A DNA stretch of 21,781 bases, taken from IMG/VR virus record IMGVR_UViG_3300028178_000023, positions 1-21,781 of that record; one strand, written 5' to 3'. This document shows, piece after piece, positions 1-6,173 of the stretch. The DNA is from a virus. The position numbers and the translations under genes are program-made. The notes under the pieces were generated by a model. The model was given only the letters and a program-made list of their open reading frames with translations. It was not told the DNA's origin and ran no database searches. How positions within the stretch are numbered: the first letter of the stretch is position 1; every line of letters begins with the position of its first letter.

Positions 1-40
1 AAAAATAAACCCAGAATAATTAAATTAGCACCATTAGTCT

Positions 41-60
41 GTTCGTTTCCGTTCGTTACC
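41..60. repeat. Tandem 10-bp repeat
   Basis: Two adjacent copies, GTTCGTTTCC and GTTCGTTACC, differ at one base. They lie 21 bp before the first small gene, in 80 bp that show no other coding signal. They could form a small operator or protein-binding site, but two copies are too few to be sure and no clear promoter boxes are seen beside them. Confidence 0.35.
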
Positions 61-80
61 ACACTTAAGTGGATTTATAA

Positions 81-209
81 ATGACCATTCCTCACTGGGT
101 AGTAAATACCTTCGCATTTATTGGATTCTTTTTTACTTATTGCATATTCATTGGCATTGCTGCTAGTCGTTTATGCAAATTCATGAAGGAAGATGACTGT
201 GGAAACTAA
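81..209 (+). CDS. Small single-span membrane protein
   Basis: This 42-residue frame starts at ATG 81 and ends at TAA 207-209. Residues 6-28 are almost entirely hydrophobic (FAFIGFFFTYCIFIGIAA in the middle) and are followed by a charged tail (SRLCKFMKEDDCGN), which fits one membrane helix with a cytoplasmic basic/acidic end. It overlaps the next gene, which starts at 193 in another frame. The Shine-Dalgarno sequence is weak (AGTGGA about 8 nt upstream). I do not recognise a family. Small one-helix proteins are common at the edges of phage early operons, but nothing here indicates a role such as exclusion or lysis. It could also be a chance frame; the clean hydrophobic pattern argues for a real gene. 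Confidence 0.45.
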   Translation: MTIPHWVVNTFAFIGFFFTYCIFIGIAASRLCKFMKEDDCGN

Positions 210-390
210 TCTTTTTGAATATATTGGAACATCTGACAAGCTTAAAAATGCCGTAGTCACCATCGAGCGCGAAACAGATAAAAGCTTCTTTATAAACTTC
301 AGACCAAATGGGGGGGGGGCAGCTGGAAACTTGTCGAGTTTCAAAAACCAATCTAAAACCTCATCAAAGCATGTTGGGAATTTAGCATGA
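193..390 (+). CDS. Small hypothetical protein with a G10 run
   Basis: As read, this is a 65-residue protein starting at ATG 193 after a purine-rich AAGGAAG. Its stop (TGA 388-390) overlaps the next start in an ATGA. The first 39 residues look like an ordinary small folded protein ending in FINFRPNGGG. A run of ten G (310-319) follows, after which the composition becomes Ser/Lys/Asn-rich. In the frame expected from eight or eleven G, the protein would instead continue SWKLVEFQKPI and stop at 354-356. That ending looks more natural for a beta-rich domain. The run may hold a sequencing error, a replication-slippage site or a true mutation. No family is recognised. Confidence 0.45.
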   Translation: MTVETNLFEYIGTSDKLKNAVVTIERETDKSFFINFRPNGGGAAGNLSSFKNQSKTSSKHVGNLA

Positions 391-686
391 AAACCAACGT
401 GAAAGACAGCTCACTCGATAGCTACTTAGATTTAAAACAATCATCTACCCTGCAAGATCAGCAGCGAAAAATTATCAGTGTAATGAAGCCAAATGTCACT
501 TACACGCGCAGATTTTTAGCGATGTTATCAGGCATTGAAACATCAACTGTTTCAGCTCGAGTTAACGCAATGCTCGGTACTCATATTTTAGTCGTCGGTA
601 AGATGAAAGACCCAGTTACCAATAAAAATGTAGAAGCTTTGATGTTGAAGGAGTTGCATAGATGCACTACTACAAACGTAATTTAG
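387..686 (+). CDS. Winged-helix-like early DNA-binding protein
   Basis: This 99-residue protein has a segment at about residues 23-64 (QQRKIISVMKP, then TRRFLAMLSGIETSTVSARV) that reads as a helix-turn-helix. It has a helix with alternating hydrophobics, a Gly turn and a recognition helix with Ser/Thr/Arg, followed by a strand pair like a wing (HILVVGKMKDP). It overlaps the previous gene in an ATGA and the following DUF1376 gene by 25 bp. Small HTH proteins directly before the replication initiator are usual in lambdoid-type early operons. A role in early transcription or replication is inferred from place and fold only. No exact family is recognised. Confidence 0.55.
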   Translation: MKTNVKDSSLDSYLDLKQSSTLQDQQRKIISVMKPNVTYTRRFLAMLSGIETSTVSARVNAMLGTHILVVGKMKDPVTNKNVEALMLKELHRCTTTNVI

Positions 687-1426
687 GCGATTACGCAAAA
701 AAAGCTGGAAGATTATCGATGTTACAACACGGTTCGTACACGCTCTTGATAGATGCGTGCTATGACCGTGAACAATTCCCAACGCTAGAAGAGGCTATTG
801 AATGGACGTGGGCAAGCAACACAGAGGAAATAGAGGCTGTTACCTTTGTTTTACGTAAGTTTTTCACGCTTGAGAACGGTGTTTATATTCAAAATCGTAT
901 CAAAGAAGAGATTGATGAGTTCCATAGTAAGGCTGAAACAAACAAGCGTATTGCTAACGAAAGAGAAACGAAGCGTAAAGAAAACAACACGAACCGTGTA
1001 CGAACCGTTAACGAAAAGTTAAAAAAAGATAACGAAGCGCCACCTAACCATAAACCAATAACCATAAACCATAAACCAATTAAAAACATAACACCACTCG
1101 CGATGCTCGTTTCTATGGGTATTGATGAATCTCTTGCTAAAGATTGGCTTGCAGTACGCAAGTTAAAAAAATCAGCACCAACTCAAACGGCTTTTAACGC
1201 AATAAAGAAACATGCTGAATCTCATGGATATACATTTTTGCAAGCGGTTGAAATATCCGTTTCTAAAAGCTGGTCTGGGTTTGATGTTTCTTGGTTGCAG
1301 CAGGAAATGACAAATTCACAAAGCATTACCAATGCTGCCAGTTCGGTTTTCAAAGAAAAATACATCAAAGAACAAACTCAACAACCATTGGAGGTCGAGC
1401 ATGAACCAGTTAAACAAATTGCCTGA
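662..1426 (+). CDS. Replication initiator-like protein, DUF1376 (YdaU family)
   Basis: This 254-residue protein has an N-terminus (HYYKRNLGDYAKKAGRLSML, then YTLLIDACYDREQFPTLEEA) that is a clear DUF1376 domain, about residues 1-90. This domain is found in phage proteins in the position of the replication initiator (lambda O). A charged linker at about 90-125 is rich in Lys/Glu/Asn. It contains the repeated peptide NHKPI, whose DNA forms iteron-like repeats. The C-terminal half (from about 140: LAMLVSMGIDESLAKDWLAV, later SWSGFDVSWL) looks like the DNA-binding or loader-contact tail seen in phage O-like proteins. ATG 662 is chosen because AAGGAG lies 8 nt upstream. The next gene, a likely helicase loader, overlaps by 26 bp. 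The origin-binding role is inferred. Confidence 0.8.
   Translation: MHYYKRNLGDYAKKAGRLSMLQHGSYTLLIDACYDREQFPTLEEAIEWTWASNTEEIEAVTFVLRKFFTLENGVYIQNRIKEEIDEFHSKAETNKRIANERETKRKENNTNRVRTVNEKLKKDNEAPPNHKPITINHKPIKNITPLAMLVSMGIDESLAKDWLAVRKLKKSAPTQTAFNAIKKHAESHGYTFLQAVEISVSKSWSGFDVSWLQQEMTNSQSITNAASSVFKEKYIKEQTQQPLEVEHEPVKQIA
1046..1080 (+). repeat. Iteron-like direct repeats, candidate replication origin
   Basis: ACCATAAACCAAT or near copies begin at 1047, 1061 and 1068. The first and second starts are 14 bp apart, and the third overlaps the second by half a unit. AT-rich DNA (TTAAAAACATAAC) follows. The repeats lie inside the gene of the initiator-like protein, the arrangement known for the lambda origin inside gene O. 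In protein they give the NHKPI repeats, so selection on the linker peptide is an alternative reason for them. Confidence 0.45.
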
Positions 1427-1901
1427 TGAATGGATTGAACGAATTTTTATGCGTTTGCATGGGCGTTTTGGAAATACATTTTTCAATAAATTCAAAATTG
1501 GAAAACTTAACAACGATGGTGAAGATGTTGGCATTGTGAATGCTAAAGCTACATGGGCTTATGAGTTGCGATCTGTGACCTCAACGAGAATTAAAGCTGG
1601 TCTTGATGCTGATTATGACAGAGCGCCTGATTGTGATTTATTCAAATCAAAATGCGTTTTAGAGCATGTTATTGAGGATTACAAGGCTATTCCTAAACAA
1701 CTTACTGAAGAAGAAAACGAAATTAATCGCAAAAAAATTGAAAAAATTAGCAACGATTTAACCAAAAAATCTAGCCGTGATTGGGTGAAATATTGGAACT
1801 CAATTTTGGATAATCCTAAAGGTGAAAAAGAAATTACCTTGGATGGTGCGCGAGAGGCTTTGATTAATTTAGGGCATCCATATCGAGCAATAAATGGCTG
1901 A
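1401..1901 (+). CDS. Putative helicase loader, lambda P-like
   Basis: This 166-residue protein starts at ATG 1401, preceded by GGAGG about 6 nt upstream. An upstream in-frame ATG at 1332 is rejected because it lies deep in the previous gene and has no ribosome binding site. Residues 1-75 follow the outline of phage replication protein P. There is an aromatic/Arg helix (WIERIFMRLHGRFGNTFFNKF), then a W..EL..V....I..GL pattern and a Cys at the place where P-like proteins have a P..F...C motif (DCDLFKSKCV). The rest is charged and helical. Loaders of this kind bring the host DnaB helicase to the origin bound by the initiator. The position directly after the DUF1376 gene supports this. The assignment rests on pattern and context, with moderate certainty. 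Confidence 0.55.
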   Translation: MNQLNKLPDEWIERIFMRLHGRFGNTFFNKFKIGKLNNDGEDVGIVNAKATWAYELRSVTSTRIKAGLDADYDRAPDCDLFKSKCVLEHVIEDYKAIPKQLTEEENEINRKKIEKISNDLTKKSSRDWVKYWNSILDNPKGEKEITLDGAREALINLGHPYRAING

Positions 1902-2082
1902 TGAGAAATGCGAGCAATGTCCAAAGCCTGGCACATTCAACATGAATTGCCGTCAATGCGTAATCAAACATTTGCGTATGGTACCGAAGCATCATGCCAA
2001 AGAATATTTACGCAACTATCGCACAAAGCATGGTGAAGATGCGATGTTAAAACTCATTGCAGAGGTGAAATCTGATGTCTGA
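1894..2082 (+). CDS. Small zinc-binding-like protein (CxxC...CxxC)
   Basis: This 62-residue protein has C6xxC9 and C19xxC22 near the N-terminus, a spacing that fits a small zinc ribbon or knuckle. A basic helix-rich tail follows (KHLRMVPKHHAKEYLRNYR). It overlaps the previous gene by 8 bp and the next by 8 bp, so it belongs to the tightly packed early operon. The basic tail suggests nucleic-acid contact, but this is inference. No named family is recognised. Confidence 0.6.
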   Translation: MADEKCEQCPKPGTFNMNCRQCVIKHLRMVPKHHAKEYLRNYRTKHGEDAMLKLIAEVKSDV

Positions 2083-2566
2083 AATCATGCTTGTAAAACT
2101 TCCTGACGGTAAATTAGAAGGTTTGAGTGATGCTGACAAATTGGCATACAAGAGATTTAAGTCACGGCTGCATAACCTTGAAGCTGGTGAGCTTTGCACC
2201 ATCGATGCCAAGTTACCGCGTAACAGCAAATATCACCGCAGATTCTTCGCAATGCTCAATCTAGGTTACGAAGCATGGGAACCAAAGCGCCAGCATAAAT
2301 CTTACAAAGGCGAGCCAGTCACTAAGAACTTTGAAAGATTCCGCAGTGATTGCCTAATCATGGCTGGGCATTACGAGCAAACCTTCAGCCTCGATGGAAA
2401 ATTAAAACTTGAGGCTAAATCAATCAGTTTCGCATCAATTAACCAACCAGAGTTTGAAGAGATTTACAACAGCGTTCTCGATGTGCTGCTAGCAAAAGTT
2501 TTAAAAACTTATGCGGGTCGTGAAGAAGTAAATGACGTTGTTGAAAAGATGACGAGGTTTATATGA
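2075..2566 (+). CDS. DUF1367 family protein
   Basis: This 163-residue protein carries the DUF1367 signature. There is a short N-terminal strand with a Leu-Pro-Asp-Gly turn, a strand ahead of PRNSKYHRRFFAMLNLGYEAW (about residues 48-68), and near the C-terminus SISFASINQPEFEEIYNSV, then DVVEKM. DUF1367 proteins are found in proteobacterial prophages among recombination and replication genes. Their biochemical role is not established; an association with recombination (NinB-like neighbourhoods) is often suggested. ATG 2075 is preceded by GAGGTGA; a second ATG at 2087 is possible. The gene overlaps the next by 4 bp. Confidence 0.8.
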   Translation: MSEIMLVKLPDGKLEGLSDADKLAYKRFKSRLHNLEAGELCTIDAKLPRNSKYHRRFFAMLNLGYEAWEPKRQHKSYKGEPVTKNFERFRSDCLIMAGHYEQTFSLDGKLKLEAKSISFASINQPEFEEIYNSVLDVLLAKVLKTYAGREEVNDVVEKMTRFI

Positions 2567-2766
2567 GAACTTGGACCCAAGCACAAGACGACATGATTCG
2601 TGAGTTCTATCCTGACCACAGCATGAAAGAGCTAATGCAAATGTTAGGCCGTACAGCATGTGCGATTTATGGCAGAGCAGATCTGTTTGGAGTGAAGAAA
2701 AGTGAGGAATATCTATCCAGTCCAGCTGCAGCGGGTTTTGACGCTTATCGCTATAAGAAAGGATAA
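2563..2766 (+). CDS. Stand-alone SANT/Myb-like DNA-binding protein
   Basis: This 67-residue protein matches the N-terminal part of the HNH endonuclease encoded at 3388. Both have a WT...D.MI/VI start, a GRT or GIS turn, A.Y.RA..(F/L)G(V/I).KSE and then Y-R-(Y/F)-K-K-G. The short protein stops immediately after YRYKKG, where the long one continues into its linker and nuclease part. It is therefore a DNA-binding module without the HNH domain. It may be a true small regulator or a relic of a second homing-type endonuclease. Its start overlaps the DUF1367 stop by 4 bp (ATGA). Confidence 0.65.
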   Translation: MRTWTQAQDDMIREFYPDHSMKELMQMLGRTACAIYGRADLFGVKKSEEYLSSPAAAGFDAYRYKKG

Positions 2767-2770
2767 CACC

Positions 2771-2926
2771 ATGAACTATGCAGCCTTACTTTCAAAATCA
2801 CTAGAGCTATATCCTGACAGTTTAGAGATGCGTTTGCAGTGGCGAAAATGGACAGAATATCTTTATCAATCGGGCAAGCACGTCTTGCTCACAGGCAATT
2901 ACCCAAAGGAAAACAAAAATGCGTGA
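2771..2926 (+). CDS. Small hypothetical protein
   Basis: This 51-residue frame starts at ATG 2771, chosen because AAGGA lies 7 nt upstream. A longer in-frame start at 2702 lies inside the previous gene and lacks a ribosome binding site. The product is helical with many aromatics (LQWRKWTEYLYQSG) and no transmembrane segment. It overlaps the VRR-NUC gene by 8 bp. No family is recognised; the operon position suggests an early DNA-metabolism accessory role at most. Confidence 0.5.
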   Translation: MNYAALLSKSLELYPDSLEMRLQWRKWTEYLYQSGKHVLLTGNYPKENKNA

Positions 2927-3206
2927 GTCGTTAATAGAAGAGTACCTAGTCGAACAAGTGAAGCTTTCAGGCGGCGAGTGTCGCAAGGTGAAGTGGATAG
3001 GCAGACGCGGCGCGCCTGATCGTCTAGTCATGCTGCCTTTTGTTTCTCACTTTAGGCCGACATCGGTATGGGTAGAACTTAAAGCCCCGGGGCAAAATGT
3101 AGAGCCGCACCAGGCGCGTGAACACGCTCGCATGATGGATATGGGACAGTACGTAGACGTTATCGATTCGTTTGAAGCCGTTGATGCTTTGCTGGGGAAC
3201 GTATGA
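2919..3206 (+). CDS. VRR-NUC domain nuclease
   Basis: This 95-residue protein is a single VRR-NUC domain of the PD-(D/E)xK nuclease superfamily. Visible motifs are E8 in the first helix, GGECRKVKWIGRRGAPDR with catalytic-type D34, WVELK with E53 and K55, and a later Q65 and SFEAVDALL. The length is normal for phage single-domain members. Stand-alone VRR-NUC proteins have been linked to cutting branched DNA such as Holliday junctions. Here the gene stands in a cluster with HNH, Ref-like and RusA-like nucleases. The next small gene starts in the stop codon (ATGA at 3203). Confidence 0.85.
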   Translation: MRESLIEEYLVEQVKLSGGECRKVKWIGRRGAPDRLVMLPFVSHFRPTSVWVELKAPGQNVEPHQAREHARMMDMGQYVDVIDSFEAVDALLGNV

Positions 3207-3379
3207 AAACTCAATTAAAAAAAGATATTAAAAAATTAAAAGCATTATTAAATAAGGCGGGTTTGATTGGAGCTGAATACGAAGATATTGATCAGTATTT
3301 AGTAAATATGATTGAGGAATTAATAGTAAAAATTGAAGCAACCATCACTATTTTTAACGAAACATTAGCGGACTGCTAG
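3203..3379 (+). CDS. Small coiled-coil hypothetical protein
   Basis: This 58-residue frame is read from ATG 3203, which overlaps the VRR-NUC stop as ATGA, to TAG 3377-3379. The N-terminus is Lys-rich with heptad-like Leu/Ile spacing (MKTQLKKDIKKLKALLNKAG). A second helix follows with regular Ile/Leu (QYLVNMIEELIVKIEATITI). A two-helix coiled coil is likely. The frame fills an otherwise empty 181-bp gap between two nuclease genes. No family is recognised. Confidence 0.55.
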   Translation: MKTQLKKDIKKLKALLNKAGLIGAEYEDIDQYLVNMIEELIVKIEATITIFNETLADC

Positions 3380-3387
3380 GGGTTGGT

Positions 3388-4050
3388 ATGACTAAAAGCC
3401 TAAACAAGATAGCCAAAAAGGTTAAATGGACGCATGAGATGGATGCCGTGATTACCTCTCGTTACTCAGATATTAAATCCGCTTTAATCGCAGAGCAACT
3501 AGGTATTAGCCTCCATGCTGTATATAACCGAGCATTTAGATTAGGCATACAAAAATCAGAAGCTTTTAAAGCCAGCCTTGATGCTTGCAGACTTAGACGT
3601 GGTGACAATATTGGTGCTGATTATAGATTTAAAAAAGGACAGGTGCCATTCAATAAAGGAATCAAAGGTATTAATTACCCTGGCTGCGTATCTACTCAAT
3701 TCAAAAAAGGATTAGTGCCAGCAAACTATAAGCCAGTCGGCACAATCCGCATTAATAGCGATGGTTACACAGACATTAAAGTGGGCGAAGGCTTGCGCCA
3801 ATGGAAGTTATTGCATCGGATTAACTGGGAGAAAGTACACGGCCCAATTGCTAAAGGCATGGTGCTTATTTTCAAAGATAACAACAAACAAAATGTTGAG
3901 GTGGATAACTTAGAGATTTTAACTAAGGCGCAAAACATGAAGCGCAACACAGTTCACAACTACCCACCTGAAATAGTTCACCTGGTACAACTTAAAGCAG
4001 CAATCAATCGACAAATCAACAAAAAGGAGAAACAACATGAGCAACATTGA
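3388..4050 (+). CDS. HNH endonuclease with N-terminal DNA-binding module
   Basis: This 220-residue protein has a SANT/Myb-like DNA-binding module at about 13-65 (VKWTHEMDAVITSRYSD, later AVYNRAFRLGIQKSE). A linker follows with two similar FKKG.VP motifs at about 81-88 and 105-112. The HNH domain lies at about 138-188 (WKLLHRINWEKVHGPI, then FKDNN, NLEIL and MKRN). This layout is common in phage HNH proteins that act as homing-type nickases or take part in recombination. Key His and Asn residues are present (H143, N146, H151, D164, N174), so it should be active. The start has only a weak GGGG purine stretch upstream. The end overlaps the next gene by 14 bp. Confidence 0.8.
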   Translation: MTKSLNKIAKKVKWTHEMDAVITSRYSDIKSALIAEQLGISLHAVYNRAFRLGIQKSEAFKASLDACRLRRGDNIGADYRFKKGQVPFNKGIKGINYPGCVSTQFKKGLVPANYKPVGTIRINSDGYTDIKVGEGLRQWKLLHRINWEKVHGPIAKGMVLIFKDNNKQNVEVDNLEILTKAQNMKRNTVHNYPPEIVHLVQLKAAINRQINKKEKQHEQH

Positions 4051-4306
4051 CACACTAAGAGAGCATTTATTTGCAACATTGCAAGGCGTAAAAGATGGTT
4101 CAATTAATATCGAAAAAGCAAAAGTCATTGGTGATATTAGCCAGGTATTAATTAACACGGCAAAAGTTGAATGTGACTTCATTAAAGCAAATGGTGGTGG
4201 AAACTCTGTTTTCTTTAACACAGATACGAATAAGAAAATAAGCAACACCATGACAGGGTTAAAAGTGATTGAAGGCAACGTAACCACCCACAAGATGCGC
4301 GGCTAA
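4037..4306 (+). CDS. Conserved phage hypothetical protein
   Basis: This 89-residue protein starts after a strong AAGGAG, although the start lies inside the end of the HNH gene. The pattern DTLREHLFATLQGVKDGSIN, then IEKAK, then QVLINTAKVECDFIKA is one I associate with small conserved proteins in proteobacterial prophages, usually near HNH or Ref-like genes; their function is unknown. The first 60 residues are helical and the tail is polar with a GGG turn. It touches the next gene in a TAATG arrangement. Confidence 0.65.
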   Translation: MSNIDTLREHLFATLQGVKDGSINIEKAKVIGDISQVLINTAKVECDFIKANGGGNSVFFNTDTNKKISNTMTGLKVIEGNVTTHKMRG

Positions 4307-4560
4307 TGAACAAGACTGAATCTAATCACATCATGAGAGTTAAAAACCTATCATGCGGTGTATGTAGTGCTAGTGCTCCTAGTGACGCTCACCATATTTT
4401 AGAAAACAGTCGTCGTATCAGTAACTTTGCAGTAATTCCGCTATGCAAATCATGTCATCAAGACAATCACAACGGCATACATGGCCGCAAAGCTATGTGG
4501 AAGATTATGAAAAAAACTGAATTATCAGTATTGGCTGAAACTATAGAAAGGTTAATGTAA
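4306..4560 (+). CDS. Ref-like RecA-dependent nuclease
   Basis: This 84-residue protein has the metal-binding layout of phage P1 Ref-type (RecA_dep_nuc) HNH proteins. It shows C17GVC20, the DAHH pair (H29, H30), C47KSC50H51, H55 and GIHGRK at 57-62. A helix with WKIMKKTELSVLAETI follows. Ref cuts DNA at RecA-formed displacement loops. This copy is only the globular nuclease core, as is usual for the shorter prophage members. It starts in the last base of the previous stop codon and ends in the first base of the next gene. Confidence 0.8.
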   Translation: MNKTESNHIMRVKNLSCGVCSASAPSDAHHILENSRRISNFAVIPLCKSCHQDNHNGIHGRKAMWKIMKKTELSVLAETIERLM

Positions 4561-5048
4561 TGGCACGTAAGCATTCCGATCAAGATTTAAGAAGGCTGGA
4601 AAGTTACAACAAAATACTCCAGACATGCAAAGGTAAACAGCTAAATTTTACAAGGATTGGTCAGCTTATAACCAACATATCAATTTCAAGTATTGTTAGA
4701 CACTGTAATTTTTTAGCTTCAACTGGCTATTTAAGCACTACGGAAATGCCAGCCGGCAAACATAATAAAATAGTTGATTTTTACACGACTGTAATTGATC
4801 AATATTTACTCGATGACTTAGAGTCAATTTCTGAAAAGATTAGGTTTACAAAGATTGTAAACGGAACAATTACAAAAGCATCTACAGAAGTTGCTGTGAA
4901 AGAAATTAATCCAAATCTCAGGAAAATAAATGTACAAACTGACAAAGACCTTCAGGCAAAACATAAGCAGCAGGATGAGTTAAACAGAAAAGCGCAAAAA
5001 TCACCAAAGAACTATATCAGCGGTTCAATCTTGAGTGCTGCAGTATGA
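4560..5048 (+). CDS. Putative winged-helix DNA-binding protein
   Basis: This 162-residue protein has an N-terminal stretch at about 12-75 that reads as a winged helix: RLESYNKILQTCKGKQLNFT, then a second helix, SISSIVRHCNFLASTGYLST and a strand pair with DFYTTV. The rest is polar and basic, with a likely flexible C-terminus (KHKQQDELNRKAQKSPKNY). It lies between the Ref-like and RusA-like genes with 1- and 4-bp overlaps. A regulatory or DNA-end binding role is inferred from fold only, and I do not recognise a family. Confidence 0.5.
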   Translation: MARKHSDQDLRRLESYNKILQTCKGKQLNFTRIGQLITNISISSIVRHCNFLASTGYLSTTEMPAGKHNKIVDFYTTVIDQYLLDDLESISEKIRFTKIVNGTITKASTEVAVKEINPNLRKINVQTDKDLQAKHKQQDELNRKAQKSPKNYISGSILSAAV

Positions 5049-5401
5049 AACGCATATTAACTTTGCCTTACCCTGATAAATCACTAAATCCTAATCGTAA
5101 AAGCGGTAAGCACTGGGCAACGACTAAGAAAGTTAAAGATGCTGCATTTGAAGCTGCTTTCTACATGGCAAGAATGGCTTATGCCAGCATTACTGTACCA
5201 GATCAAGCTTTACCATTGGTTATTACATTTGTACGCAAGGATAAGCGCTACGTTGACCTTGACAATCTATTGAGTGCAAGTAAATCAACTTTAGACGGAA
5301 TCGCGCAAGGTATGAAACTGGATGATAAATTCTTTGAGCCTATCACAATCAAGCGTGGACACGACAAAGAGCAAAGTTACATGAAAGTTGAGATTGGATG
5401 A
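5045..5401 (+). CDS. rusA: RusA-like Holliday junction resolvase
   Basis: This 118-residue protein fits the RusA family in length and motifs. There is a SLNPNR..GKHW N-terminal motif (residues 13-24), the acidic pair in VDLDN (D71, D73), and KLDDKF with D93/D94. RusA is a dimeric, metal-dependent enzyme that cuts four-way junctions, here probably to clear branches before packaging. In E. coli RusA a lysine (K76) lies four residues after the second Asp. Here that place is Ser77, and the nearest lysine is K80 in ASKSTLDG, a variant I associate with other phage members. The gene overlaps both neighbours in ATGA arrangements. Confidence 0.85.
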   Translation: MKRILTLPYPDKSLNPNRKSGKHWATTKKVKDAAFEAAFYMARMAYASITVPDQALPLVITFVRKDKRYVDLDNLLSASKSTLDGIAQGMKLDDKFFEPITIKRGHDKEQSYMKVEIG

Positions 5402-5601
5402 AGGCTAGATCACTTGAATGCAGACAATCATCACCAAAGTCACCTGAAGAGCTTATGAAATGGAAAAGTGAAGCTTGGAACGAAACACCAGGGAGCAGGC
5501 ACTTTGTATTGAGCAACGAGCAAATGGTTAAGTTAAGCAACAAAGAGTTTGAAACAATCACAACAATAGGCAATCGTATTTATCCGAAAAAGGGGCAATA
5601 A
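5398..5601 (+). CDS. Small hypothetical protein
   Basis: This 67-residue protein starts in the RusA-like stop (ATGA at 5398) and ends two bases before the next gene. It is polar, with Trp residues in EELMKWKSEAWNETPG and a basic tail (NRIYPKKGQ). There is no signal peptide, membrane helix or cysteine motif. No family is recognised. The tight placement between resolvase and antiterminator candidate supports a real gene of the early operon. Confidence 0.5.
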   Translation: MKARSLECRQSSPKSPEELMKWKSEAWNETPGSRHFVLSNEQMVKLSNKEFETITTIGNRIYPKKGQ

Positions 5602-5603
5602 AA

Positions 5604-6098
5604 ATGGCAAATAAAAGAGAACCTGACTTAATTAAAAACTTCGTTCAAGAGGACTTTCTCTACTGGTTAAAAACAAGGTGCAAATATGCGCCATCAATTC
5701 CAGTTGGCATATTGGCATCGATGCAGCCAAGTAAGAATGGTGTGGAGAGAGACTATTTAAACAATCCATTAGCAAGTGCATTTAATGCTGCAATCATGTT
5801 GCAAAAAGAATTAATGGGATTAGATAGCTATCGCGCATTTCTGTTGGTTTATTTCAAAGAAGCAGCAACCAGATATTTCCGCTCAATAGACGACCCAATT
5901 ATCAATGTAAAAATGCAAGCTGATCTTTTAGGTGTGACGAAAGACACGGTTTATGACATGGCACACAAGTTTGTTTTTACCTCATACAACATGGCAGTAG
6001 CAAACTGTAATTTAAATTGCAAAATGCAAACTATGAGACTTGATAACTATTCATTTGTGGATCAATTCACTCCAATTGAGAAGCTCCACAAATTTTAA
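5604..6098 (+). CDS. Putative late antiterminator (Q/ArpU-like)
   Basis: This 164-residue protein follows a clear AGGGGC ribosome binding site. The first two thirds are helical (ASAFNAAIMLQKELMGLDSY, later AFLLVYFKEAATRYF). A helix-turn-helix-like segment follows at about 98-130 (NVKMQADLLGVTKDTVYDMA). The gene is the last one before a non-coding leader with terminator-like hairpins and the packaging and head genes. That is the usual place of Q, ArpU or RinA-type late regulators. The assignment depends mainly on position and the HTH; sequence similarity to a named Q family is not obvious to me. Another late transcription activator is the main alternative. Confidence 0.5.
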   Translation: MANKREPDLIKNFVQEDFLYWLKTRCKYAPSIPVGILASMQPSKNGVERDYLNNPLASAFNAAIMLQKELMGLDSYRAFLLVYFKEAATRYFRSIDDPIINVKMQADLLGVTKDTVYDMAHKFVFTSYNMAVANCNLNCKMQTMRLDNYSFVDQFTPIEKLHKF

Positions 6099-6113
6099 AT
6101 ATAAGGGTATATT
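6085..6113 (+). promoter_or_regulatory. Candidate late promoter
   Basis: TCCACA (6085-6090) and TATATT (6108-6113) are spaced by 17 bp and match the sigma-70 boxes at 4 of 6 and 5 of 6 bases. They straddle the end of the Q-like gene and lie just before the first leader hairpin, as the late promoter does in lambdoid phages. Such matches also occur by chance in AT-rich DNA. Confidence 0.3.
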
Positions 6114-6146
6114 ACTGCAAACGTGAGATTAAAGACCTTACAGTTT

Positions 6147-6173
6147 AAGCCTCGTCAAAAGCGGGGCTTTTTG
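6147..6173 (+). terminator. Leader terminator 1
   Basis: An 8-bp stem, AAGCCTCG with CGGGGCTT (one G-U pair), has a 7-nt loop and is followed by a T-rich stretch. It stands about 50 bp after the Q-like gene and may be the target of antitermination, or simply the end of the early transcript. Confidence 0.7.
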
